A stretch of DNA of 64,000 nucleotides, taken from positions 62,001 through 126,000 of the forward strand of contig ML769578.1 in the NCBI GenBank assembly GCA_009733575.1. The letters are read 5' to 3'. The DNA is from Gymnopus androsaceus JB14. Taxonomy: Eukaryota; Basidiomycota; Agaricomycetes; Agaricales; Omphalotaceae. A program made the translations under genes and the position numbers. Positions within the stretch are counted from its first letter, which is position 1. Each line of letters begins with the position of its first letter. Below the pieces are notes generated by a model, which was given only the letters and a program-made list of their open reading frames with translations, ran no database searches and was not told the origin of the DNA. Shown piece after piece: positions 24,261 through 34,276 of the stretch.

Positions 24261-24938
24261 ATTCGTGCAAAACCATCTGATGTTTGTGTGTAGCCGTAAC
24301 TTGAAAAGGGTTCACCCAAGTGCCATATACGTGCGGGAATCAGGTGTGTTGTGGATTTGACTCTTGACATGACCAGAGATGAAACACTGTCCAACCTCCG
24401 GGAAAATCTGCGAGTTGGGCGTCCGAATTTACAGGTGAGATCGTGGTGTAGATGCAGCCGATATCGTTCGGGGCCGAATCGGCAGTATTGAACGTTACTG
24501 GAAGTGTCGGGTCTACCAAAGCTACTGTACTAACAACATTGGGGAATCAAAGATTTGCTTGGAATTGAGGCGACACTCGAGTTCTTAACTATCTTATATT
24601 TTCCCGATTGAAGCTCTTGTTTAGTGGGTATAGCTTTATCATACTTGTATGGAGAGCTATTCGACTCGGGAGCTGGGGGAAAACGTTAGTCTCCTGAGAA
24701 TTGACGCGTCAAAGCGCGTCAACTGTTAACTACTAGTACTTACCGTTGCTAGTTTTGCGTTTAGCTTTGGAGGAATTGAGAAAGCCGCGTTTCATGATAT
24801 GTAATGGATCATGGTTAAGAAAGGAAAGGTTCGGTTTCAGAGGATTCAGTGGGGTAGCGTGGGGCGCTCGTAGCAATTATGCGTGCCGCGTTCCTTCGAT
24901 TCCAAAATAAGTAACTTGGATTGACATAGACGCCCAAA
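24261..24938. other. No gene seen
   Basis: Possible further shreds of the SET gene 5' end, not assignable. Otherwise non-coding. Confidence 0.4.
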
Positions 24939-24986
24939 CATGACAACGTTGCTCATCGCAATATTGCGATGAGCAACGTTGTCATG
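24939..24986. repeat. 48-bp perfect palindrome
   Basis: Perfect self-reverse-complement centred on AATATT, beginning catgacaacgttgctcatcg. No loop. Confidence 0.95.
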
Positions 24987-25035
24987 GTACTATCTTGAGT
25001 TTGTATTATTAATAATACAAACTCAAGATAGTACC
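24986..25035. repeat. 50-bp perfect palindrome abutting the previous one
   Basis: Perfect self-reverse-complement centred on TTAA, beginning ggtactatcttgagtttgta. Shares its first base with the end of the preceding palindrome. Confidence 0.95.
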
Positions 25036-25095
25036 CGGTACCAGTAGCCATGTATCATCACTTAACCTACGGAGAAAAGCTGTTGAGCCACCGCC

Positions 25096-27164
25096 ATGTC
25101 GAGTTTGAGAAGCACTGAGTCGAAACGGCTGGAAGATATGAACTTGGTAAGCTAGGCGTCTTTTGAAATTTATCTATTGTTTTATGGACCCAATTTCAAG
25201 GGAGCTGCACCCTCAAATAACTACGACTCTGGAGATGTATGCGCAGAAGAGTTGACGGGAAAATCGGTTAGCCTCTGCAGGTACCCTGGTATTTAACTTA
25301 TCCCCTCCATCTCATAGCCATTGTTATGGAGAGAAGATAAACCCTATCGTTGCGCGCCTCCCAATACAGGAGATCCTTGGACGGAATGCCTCAATTCTGT
25401 CAGAACGTATGATGACGAAAAATGCAAAGGATGGAGAGAGGATATCGACACTCTTCTTGTTTTTGTGCGTCCCAGTGATCTCCACTATGATACGTGGCTC
25501 AGCTCTGACTATCCCTACTCAGGCTGGCCTTTTCTCCGCAACAGTTACCGCTTTTGCCACCGAATCTTACCAATGGCTTCAGCAAGATACAGACAGTGCT
25601 ATTTTTGCGCAGCTCGTGTATATCTCAGAACGCCTCAATGGATCAACATCTCCCGCACCGGCAGTATCAGCATTTACGCCGGCACCTGTGTCCATCCGTA
25701 TCAACGTGTTTTGGTTCCTCAGTCTGACCATCAGCCTTGCCGCAGTGCTCGTCGGTATTCTCTGCAAACAATGGCTTCGTGAATACCAGAAAGATCCCTC
25801 CGTATGTCCTCACCTGGCTCTCGAGCTCCGTCAAATGCGTTATGAGAGCCTACAAAAATGGGGCGTCCCAGAAATCCTCAGCGCTCTTCCTTTGCTTTTA
25901 CAGCTCGCACTGGTCCTTTTCTTTGCAGGCATGCTCGACCTTCTCTGGAGTTTAAATCCAGTAGTGGCTGGGCTGGTCACCGCAGTTGTTGGACTGAGTA
26001 TGTTTATCGTCGTGGCGACCTCGGTCTTACCATCATGTTATATTTTGATGAAGCAAAGACAAAGCGTTAATGCTATATTCCCTTGCCCGTACAAATCACC
26101 TCAGTCATGGTTATTTCACAGGCTCATCCTCAGCATTAGCTCCCTCGCCTCCAGAAATAGACTTTCTATGCCCCATTATTCAGATTGGGTGTCTTTTGAC
26201 CTTCACATCTTGCGCGCGCTGCCACATTACTTGGCTTTCGAAGATACTACATTCCTTCAGCGTGGATTGCGATGGGTTGTAGGAACGTTTGGTGACAGCT
26301 TTGCGATGACAAGGCATATCTTCCACTGTCTACAGAGCTGCTCCACCCAGGAGTTCGCGTATGCAACGCACCAGGATTCGGAGAGCTCCCGCGATTCTCT
26401 GAACCTAAACTTTCTGGAATCCCGCCCCTGGGACGAGTCGGATTTTGCTATACGGAGATTTGCGATAGAGTTGTCACTCCGTCAGCTCAACAATCCTACT
26501 GGATCTTCAGCCAGCGCATCTGGCTTGTTGCGTAAAGTCGCCGCATTGGTGTATCACGACGACTTACCAGACTTGGGTGAAGGTACTCTAGCTTTTTTTA
26601 GTCGCTTGAACTCAGGTTGATCATATCTAGAGCTCTGGGGCCAAATCATCGCGTCCATTCGGAACCACCTTTCCACCGATCGAGCGTGTGTAGACGATGT
26701 ATTTTCACTTTTGGAGATTTTCGAAAATTGCTGGCCTCTATCCTCACCAGCCCTACAGCAGCAAGCTTTCTTTCTCTTGACGATTTCAGGACTGGATCGA
26801 GCGCACCACACAAGCGGATATTCTGCGTGCAAGAGTATCTGAAACCGTTTGCTCGCTAACCCGAATCATTCACTACATGGTCCACTATTTTGCAACTGAT
26901 TTGGTGTCCTCGAGTCGGTTTGCAAACTTTGCCAGATTTGTGGATCAGTACGTTGTTTTATTAGGCATCGATGCTCGGTCGCTTCGTACAGGTCGATCTA
27001 CCTGGCAGGAAGCGAAACGCATTCTGGCGTCTCGATGCGATTTGCCTCCGGAGTACTTCCCGGTGATCCCGACTTATGTCGAGGATATCTGGCACCACAA
27101 AGGATCGTCTAGTGCTTTATCTGTGTCTAGCTCGGAGTCGAACTCTTCTCGAGTTCGAAGGTAA
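25096..27164 (+). CDS. DUF6535-domain membrane protein, copy 1
   Basis: Basidiomycete-specific family of unknown function. The N-terminal domain has the family's WREDIDTLLVFAGLFSATV entry into the first helix, then FWFLSLTISLAAVLVGILC, LLLQLALVLFFAGMLDLLW and VAGLVTAVVGLSMFIVVAT, giving four predicted membrane helices; the long C-terminal part is soluble. Exons start at MSSLRSTESKRLEDM (25096), with introns at 25147, about 25266-25318, 25470-25527 and about 26583-26632. Compared with copy 2 (50179-52231), the acceptor of intron 1 reads GACCCA instead of GACCAG, so splicing must shift or fail. One base is missing at about 26788 in LDDF-DW, after which the last about 110 residues are out of frame. 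Coding similarity otherwise runs to the RVRR stop. Confidence 0.83.
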
Positions 27165-27509
27165 AGTCGACATCTTTCGAAATGCGGATCTAATTGAATC
27201 CGCTCATTTAGGACTACGACGGATGAAAATGAAAATCGATCAACAATGTTGCCTCCCGATTCATCTTCTTCCGCTGAACAACTTTAAAACTTTGAGCCCA
27301 TCTGCGCACACAACTTGATCTAAGATGAACTTGGTATGGATTTAATACTCTCCTCAGACTTTGTTGTATCCTGATAGTTTGTTTTTTTTCCTCCAGGAAT
27401 ACTTTCGTTTGTTACAGTATCATGATAATTGGTGATTTCCGATTTTCCTGCGGATATTTCCGGGGGTGAAAATGACTCGGACGCTTTACTCGGCTTCATC
27501 AAAACCCTC
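27165..27509. other. Spacer between DUF6535 copy 1 and the PhzF gene
   Basis: 3' flank and promoter side of the PhzF gene. No separate gene seen. Confidence 0.4.
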
Positions 27510-28436
27510 ATGTCGACGTCGGTTCAGATCCATTTCCACACTATCGACGTGTTCACTCGCAGACGCTTTCGAGGAAATCCACTTGCCATCATTCTCGTGG
27601 ATCGTAGCCTCACCCTCTCGCAGGAACAGAAGCAGCTCGTAGCACGAGAATTCAACCTTTCCGAGACAGTATTCATACATGGAGTGGAAAGTTCAGAGGA
27701 CCCTGAATCCTCGTTCACAATCGATATCTTCACGACTGCCGAGGAGCTCCCTTTCGCTGGCCATCCCACCGTCGGTGCCGGATGGCTATTGTCGCAGCTC
27801 TTCCCAGGCCGGGAGGCATTCACGCTGTCCACGAAAGCAGGCAAAATCCCTGTAGCGAAGCTGCCTACTACCGGTGTGAGACTCCAAGTCCCTATTGACT
27901 TCAAAGAGCACACACCTTATCATTTTCCGCAACTTAAGACCAAAGGCAGGCAGCCACACCTCGAAGCAGCTGACTATGTCACCGGTATCGATGGCGCTGA
28001 TCCTGTTGCATCCATTGTGAAGGGCATGTCATTCATGCTTCTTCAGCTCACATCCGAAGATAGCCTAGCCAAATTCCAAGCCTTCTCGTCTCCAGTCCGT
28101 ATCCCAAACGAGCACCTGGGCGCTTGGAGTGGCTTCAGCTCTCTCTACATTTTCGTCGTCCTCGCTGATGGAGTGACAGTGAGAACTCGGATGTTTGAGG
28201 GAACATTCGAGGATCCAGCTACCGGTTCCGCAGCGTCGACGTTGTGTGGGTGGCTTGGGAAGCAAAAGGGACCGGGCTCCTGGGAGTTCAATGTGATACA
28301 AGGTGTAGAGATGGGAAGAGAGAGTCGTATCGGCGTTTCTGTGGCTGTAGGTATTAACGGTGAAGTGGAGCGTATTGACTTGGCTGGGGATGCTGTCAAG
28401 GTCATGGAAGGAACCATTGATATTGAGCTTTCTTAG
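27510..28436 (+). CDS. PhzF family isomerase/epimerase-like protein
   Basis: Phenazine-biosynthesis PhzF / diaminopimelate-epimerase-like fold, found widely outside phenazine makers and usually without known substrate. Intronless, 308 codons, intact. ATG at 27510 (MSTSVQIHFHTIDVF) is chosen because it begins just before the conserved VFTxxxxxGNPLAII; in-frame sequence upstream has no family features. Motifs: NLSETVF with the catalytic Glu of the family, ELPFAGHPTVGAGW, and the C-terminal half-barrel motif DPATGSAAS. It follows the DUF6535 gene on the same strand by about 350 bp. The exact reaction is unknown. Confidence 0.93.
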   Translation: MSTSVQIHFHTIDVFTRRRFRGNPLAIILVDRSLTLSQEQKQLVAREFNLSETVFIHGVESSEDPESSFTIDIFTTAEELPFAGHPTVGAGWLLSQLFPGREAFTLSTKAGKIPVAKLPTTGVRLQVPIDFKEHTPYHFPQLKTKGRQPHLEAADYVTGIDGADPVASIVKGMSFMLLQLTSEDSLAKFQAFSSPVRIPNEHLGAWSGFSSLYIFVVLADGVTVRTRMFEGTFEDPATGSAASTLCGWLGKQKGPGSWEFNVIQGVEMGRESRIGVSVAVGINGEVERIDLAGDAVKVMEGTIDIELS

Positions 28437-29150
28437 GTTCGATGAACACGTCCAAGTTGCTTTTTTACTTCGGGTCTTTCGGAAAGGTGACGATCGACGA
28501 CGTGTATATAGTTTGCGCTCTATCTTCGATGTTGTATTATTACATTACTGCTTGTAACCCACATTTTTCTGGGCACTCGCCGATTTGGAAGCGGCTCCAT
28601 CAGGATATATGGGCCTGACAGTTTGCTTCGTTCGCTGTATCAACTATACCAAATTTGGACGGACGGATACTATTTCCAAGAATACGCACGAGTTCGTACC
28701 TCACCTCCCAAGTGCCATATCTCTCAAGTCCCAACCGAGTATACACATGAAATATACTAATAATTAATTTGTGTCGACTTTGAGTATGTATAGTATATGT
28801 ACATCAGTAACAATAGAAGGAGAAGGAGAAAATCGTTATCACTGAGATCGTAGATACAACAAGAAGCAAGCTTAGCGAGAAAAAGAACAATAATTTCGGG
28901 CGTAGTACGAGGGCCTCAAGGGACGGCGGATCTGAATTTGAGATTCAAGGGCCATAAGTACATAAGAGATTGCAAGGGGGAATGTCCAAGTAAAGAGATG
29001 GTGTGCTGGCGAAAAAAAATGGTACGAAGCAAAGGGCGAAGATAATTGGATAGTAGATACAGCGACATTGACATTAGGGTCCAGAGCAAGATACGAGCTT
29101 TTTTTCTTTATTCGTGAGAACGGATACATATAACAGGCAGCAAGAGCAGA
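28437..29150. other. Convergent 3' regions of PhzF and WOPR genes; no gene
   Basis: AT-rich; likely 3' UTR sequence of both neighbours. Confidence 0.4.
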
Positions 29151-30730
29151 TTATGGTGCTGAAGGAACAGGCCGAGTTTCCAGTAGGCGCAAGAATTTGT
29201 CGTCCTCGGGATCCCGTCGGTAAGGGTGCTTGCGCTTCAGTGCATGTAGAGGCGCAAGATCCCTATGTGGCCCTATTTCTCCACTGCGACCAGACGCGGA
29301 AGAGTCTGTGGGTGACGCAGCGCCATCATCAGAATAAGACGAATATGTCCCCCTCGAACCGTATACGCTATGATAAGCGACTGCCTCTTGCGCCATCAAG
29401 GAAGGTTCGGAAGAAAAGGCAACCGTACCGTCTATACTGTAATGGGATGGATATCCTGGAGCGGAATTGGGTGGACGGATCGGCGAGGGAGAGTGATACG
29501 ACTGCTCGACGTATTCGGGTCGAGGTGAAGGGTATGACGCTGATTGTGCATATGTTTCAGGGTCATACCAGGTCGGTGAAGGTTGTGAAGGAGATATTTG
29601 CGGAGTATTATAGACTGCCGTATTTGTGTCCGGAGGTGCTGGCGTGTAGCTAACCGGAGAAGGATATGACTGTGATGGACAACGAATAAAGGCGCTGGAG
29701 GAGCAGCAATAACTCGAGGAGAAGATAGGTAACGAGACGGATCCTGTTGTCCATATTCAGACTGAGGAACCACACGATTTCCGTTCTGGTATGGTGTGCG
29801 GGTTGGCAGAGGAACCTGGCGAGGAGCAGTCGTCGCAGCGTAAGTCTGCTCAGGAGAGCGGGAATGGGGGTATTGTGCATACGGCTCGTACATCTGTATA
29901 GGCTGCGAGCCATTTTGAGATTGTACGGGAAGAGGATAAGGAGGTGCAGGGAATGCAGCATAAGTCCTCGCAGGAACTACTGCCTCTCGCAACGCAGAGT
30001 CGTTGCTGCGTGCTGGCTCGTCAAGTTTACTACTGCTGCGAATCTTGCTCAACCTGGTGCTCTTAAACATACCCTCTGGAACTTGAAGATCTCCGACTCC
30101 TGGAATATTATCGATTGTTCCAAGGTTATCCACGGTAGCTTGAGTAAAATAAGCAGCTGAAAAAGCCAAGTCAGACGGGCTGAAATAGAACGAATGCAAC
30201 TCACTTAGATGCCATTTTCTTTTGCCCTTTTCAGTCTCTACCCAGACAGAATACGTTTGCTTCACCAAAGGATCCCAATCCCGGGGAGCCTGAGGCTTTT
30301 CCGAGCCGCTGCTTTATATCAGACTGGGAAATATAATATGATAAGCAAAGAAGAACATGCCTGGATTGGGCGGATTCCGGCGGTGTATATTTTTCATAAT
30401 AAAACAAGAATTCCTGCGGCCAGTCGCGTCAAAGCTGGGGTATGACGGAAGTAAAAAAAAAAGGTTTGGACGCACGTCGCGCACTCTGGATGGACTCCAG
30501 CGTCTTCCTTCGGTAAACCGCTCAATTCCAAGCCCAGTAATTTCTGTATGTGGTCCTCGTTCCTCCCAGGCATATACACAGCCAGAAACCAAAGCTAATC
30601 GCTCATCGGCATCCAACCTTCTCGTCACCATTCGCAGTTTTCCATGCTGGACTGCGTGAAATATTTTGTGGGCATCTGCTGTAGAGCGTATACGGATGCT
30701 AGTACAAGTTGGCTGCTGCATATGAAGCAT
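29151..30730 (-). CDS. Gti1/Pac2 (WOPR) family transcription factor, copy A
   Basis: WOPR DNA-binding regulator of the Wor1/Ros1/Pac2 kind, controlling morphological or developmental switching in fungi. N-terminal WOPR half 1: TADAHKIFHAVQHG, VTRRLDADER, SGCVYAWEE, then RFTEGRRWSPSRVRD, the diagnostic WxxxRxWxPSRV box. After an intron, EFLFYYEK; after a second intron (probably with a GC donor, gcatgt) WOPR half 2: LVKQTYSVWVETEKGKRKWH, then AYFTQATVDNLGTIDNIP. The C-terminal half is Pro/Ser/Tyr/Gln-rich, as in this family. One base is out of register at about 29675: the P-S-Y-rich reading continues in another frame (SPVSYTPAPPD) and ends RPVPSAP at 29151, which I take as the real C-terminus. 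Start MLHMQQPTC chosen as the first ATG before the WOPR domain; MQQ is an alternative. Confidence 0.86.
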
Positions 30731-32948
30731 TTCTCTTCCAATGAACGAAGGTTGAAATTAAGACATAGAAGAATTTAATTAGTCCAGATTTGATATAGGA
30801 AAAAGTGTAGGTGTTTGGAAACCTTGGCAGCCGATCTGTGACAGTGATGATGTTGATGATCTCACCTTGAACTTTATACTGTTAACACCTTAATTTTCTT
30901 CCTCTTTTTATAATAAAAATATTATTCTGACTCTCTCCACCTCAAACGGATCACCTCTCTTGTACTCTCTTTTTTTGCTTTTCTTTCCCTTGATTTTTGT
31001 GGTCTTCACAGTGGAATCGACCTTGCTCAGGTGAATTGTCGGTAGGCCGCTTAAAATACTTCCAGATGATCCCAACAGACATTCATCCTTTCCATTAGAA
31101 ACCTTCGAGACAATTGGACAAGTTCACTGATAATCTGAACCTCTGATCTTGGTTTTGTCTTCTCTTGTTCACTCTCGATAGCAGGTTCTTCTGAATTTAG
31201 GCTGGTGGCTGGAAGACGTCCACGCTTTTCGACAGAGAAGGTAAGACATTGCTCGTGTTTCTGGCTTCGAGCTGCTTCAAGTCTTCGAAGATACATATTC
31301 AGAGGACCCTAGAGTCTCACGAAATTTGGGGTCCTCCAGAAGAGATTCAGAGTCTTGCTGTCTCGGCCCAATGGAACGCATTAGAGACTCTCCGAGTACC
31401 TATCAATCCACAGACCTTCAATTGAGGTCTTATTACTTTGGTTTGTCAGGAACTAACATGTATGGCTCTAAATCGCGTTTGGAAAGGAAATGTCGATTTT
31501 CAGTCAATCCCGGCCCTGATACAAAGCTCGCTGTAGGCTTACACCTACCCGAGTCCGACGGATACGAGTTCGTCGATGGCCTGGATGCACTTACAGATAC
31601 AGTGGCAACTGAAAACAAAGCACTGAATCGAAGCTTTGAAGGGCCGGCCGACTGGCAAGGTGAATCGCCAGGATGTCGGTAAATACCTCTCTTTCCGTAC
31701 ACTCCTTGAACCTCTAAACTGCGAGACTGATTGCCATGTCGCTGATTAGAGCCTAGAGCTTATGCGTTTGCGGCCATTTGTGTCTTCCTCACCAGTCCGG
31801 AGTTAACAACGTACAGTATGTAACTCCATCTTCCCTCGAGACATTTTATGCACGGACTGCTAATCATTGATTAATCTTCTATATTTCCCGATAGTTACCT
31901 CACGCAGCGCTATAGCTAATTCTTCAATCTATGCGCCTCCGGACTGCAGCAGTGATACGGTATAGTAAGTATGAAGCGTTTTGTCTCCAATGAGAAATTT
32001 CGCATCTACCTTGACCGCATCCGGGTTCTCGATGATAGCATCTATGTGTAATCTGTGCCTCCTCAGCCTGGGCTTCCGGAAAGAGCGAGGAGGCCTAGAA
32101 ATCCGATATGCCTAGCACGGACAGCATCTTCCATTGCCAGCTCACCGACTCGACAAGGTCGGTCATCATTGATAATACCGGATACCGATAATACCTCTCG
32201 GTAAGCCCGACGATTTGACCTCAGATGTCCATCTTTTCTTTAGCTTTAGCTGGTTTGTTTAGAATGACCCAGTATTTTGGGTTTCCGCACAGCACCAACT
32301 CCCGAAGAAGCCTTTATTGAACCTAATCACCATAAGTTGGTGGAAACACCCTCAAATCAATCCATCTTCAACAAGTAAGTACGTATGCATACAATCTGTG
32401 TGGGAGACGCTCATGAGAAAACGCTGTGGCGAGAGAAAATCTGTTGAAGATGTGAAATGGAGAGCACCGCGTTATCGATGTGATATAAAATCTCGGAACT
32501 CCGTTACGCCTACAGCAGTCTATACTTAAACTTTACCCCTACATGTTGTGAATGTAAGTCAAGTCATAAATGACAGAGAAGGCTCTGTAGATTATCTGTG
32601 GGGAAATTCAAAGCGAGCGCATGTGCATACTTATTATACACGAGCTTCAATTGGACTGAGCCTCGTATTGCCGGGAACCCCGTTTTAAACATAAGCTGCC
32701 GACTTACAGTGTTCCAGAATCAGGAGCTCGGAGAAATACTCTGTTCCAAAGCATATTGACGGGAAGAAAGTATGTAAATTGTACCGTACTACGATACGGT
32801 AGCATAAAGCAGTCAATGTTGGCGGCAACCGAAACAGTTCAAAGTACAGCAAAGCGAGTTGATAGCAATAATACAAGAGACAGATATAGCATTGCGAAAA
32901 CGGGGCAATAGGTCCATGCAAGCACTGGAAAGTGTATATGTGTCCTTT
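30731..32948. other. 2.2-kb gap between the WOPR genes; no gene recognised
   Basis: Long 5' intergenic region of WOPR copy A, a common feature of developmental regulators. An open stretch at about 31326-31682 shows no family motif. AT-rich around 30880-30990. Confidence 0.4.
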
Positions 32949-34276
32949 CTAGTTGGTATTAACGGCAAACGGGTCGTAATTCATAGGGTTCATAGCAAAA
33001 AGCCCACCGGTAATAATCCCGCGATCCTTCAGGAAAGGCCCGAGAGCACGCATCCGAAAGAAGCGTCTGTGGGTGTAGATAAGAGGGTACCAGCCGGAGC
33101 GATGAATGAGGGGCGTATCCGTAGAGTCCCGTCAAAAATCATGCCACAGGCCAAACGTAACAGCTTTTTTTTTACACTGGTAATCCCGTAAATGACATCA
33201 GTGCCTCCTCGTCGAGAGGGTGTCTCCTAGGTGGTGGAATGTTCTCCAGATATGCCAGAGGGGCAAGAACATCTCCCAGTTTTCCCGATGGAGATGGAGG
33301 TTTAGGATCGGACTGGTGATTGCTGCTGTTGCGTTTGCTGAGGTATCGGGTCGCGACGAGAGGCAGCGTTATGTCGATTTGGATCTATGGCCGCTGGGTT
33401 GTAATAAGTAGGGGTTGTGGGAAGGTCGTAACGAGGAGGGTAAGGCCACTGGTTGCGGCCATTGTTAGGTGACATCGAAATCGGGCCATAACTCGGGATA
33501 GTCGATGGTCTGCCGTTTTTCGCTGAACGTGCGCTTTTGTACTTTCCAGGGGGGACACGGATGTTTGAGAGACCAGGGACATCATCTATGGTGTGCAGAT
33601 ACTCGAGAGATTCTTGAGTAAAATAGGCGACTGTAAAAAAAAAAAACGTGTCAGTGGCGCACTCATAACGATACAGCATAGACATTCTTACTGAGATGCC
33701 ATTTACGACGTCCTCTTGGAGTTTCAACGAAAACAGAATAAGTTTGCTTTATCAAGTTCTCTCGATAGAAACCGCGACTATAATGGTGGGGCGTCACGCT
33801 GTCAAAGCGTACATTCATTTTTCATATCAATGACAGGAATACACCTGTCACTTACGGGCCATCCGATTCTGAAGCAAGCTCTAAATCCCCCGCTTCAGAG
33901 TCTTTTTCGTGGTAGAAGAGGAATTCCTAGCAGGAAAAAATCAGAAAAATCCGAAGAAAAGAAAACAAGACATACATCTTTCACACGACTAGGTCCCCAT
34001 CTAATAGAATCTGTCCATCGTTCGATACCAAGCTGCAGAGAAGTCAGAATGAACGCATTGAATCAGTGGCACAGTGAGCTGGCTCACTCCGGTGGTTTCA
34101 GCGTTCGAGCCTCTTTCTTCCCAAACAAAGACACAACCAGACGATATGGCTCGACGTTCTTCAGTGTCGAGTCTTCGAGCAACAATGGGAAGCAGATTCA
34201 AGGAAACAGCATGGAAGATGACGTGTGCATCTGCGGGAGACCGAACCCGGAGCATAGTGCAAGTTGGTCGTTGCAT
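32949..34276 (-). CDS. Gti1/Pac2 (WOPR) family transcription factor, copy B
   Basis: Second WOPR regulator, same strand as copy A. Starts MQRPTCTMLRVRSPADAH; VARRLDTEERR and SGCVFVWEE follow. An intron at about 34107-34048, absent from copy A, joins TTG to LGIERWTDS, then RWGPSRVKD, intron, EFLFYHEKD, intron, LIKQTYSVFVETPRGRRKWH, intron, AYFTQESLEYLHTIDDVP. The tail is Pro/Gln/Asn-rich. The first open reading ends at 33302 after a glutamine run, but a neighbouring frame continues with clearly coding sequence (GKLGDVLAPLAYLENI, then RRHPLDEEALMSF) to 33172, and a possible last exon (RALGPFLKDRGIITGG) reaches 32949. I infer a one-base shift near 33315; the last exon is less sure. Confidence 0.84.

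Noticed and set aside
27429..27509. N-terminal extension of the PhzF gene
   Set aside because: Open in frame but without ATG before 27510 and without conserved sequence; family homology begins right after 27510.
31326..31702. Open frames on both strands of about 90-118 codons
   Set aside because: Both strands open over the same bases with no recognisable domain; likely chance.
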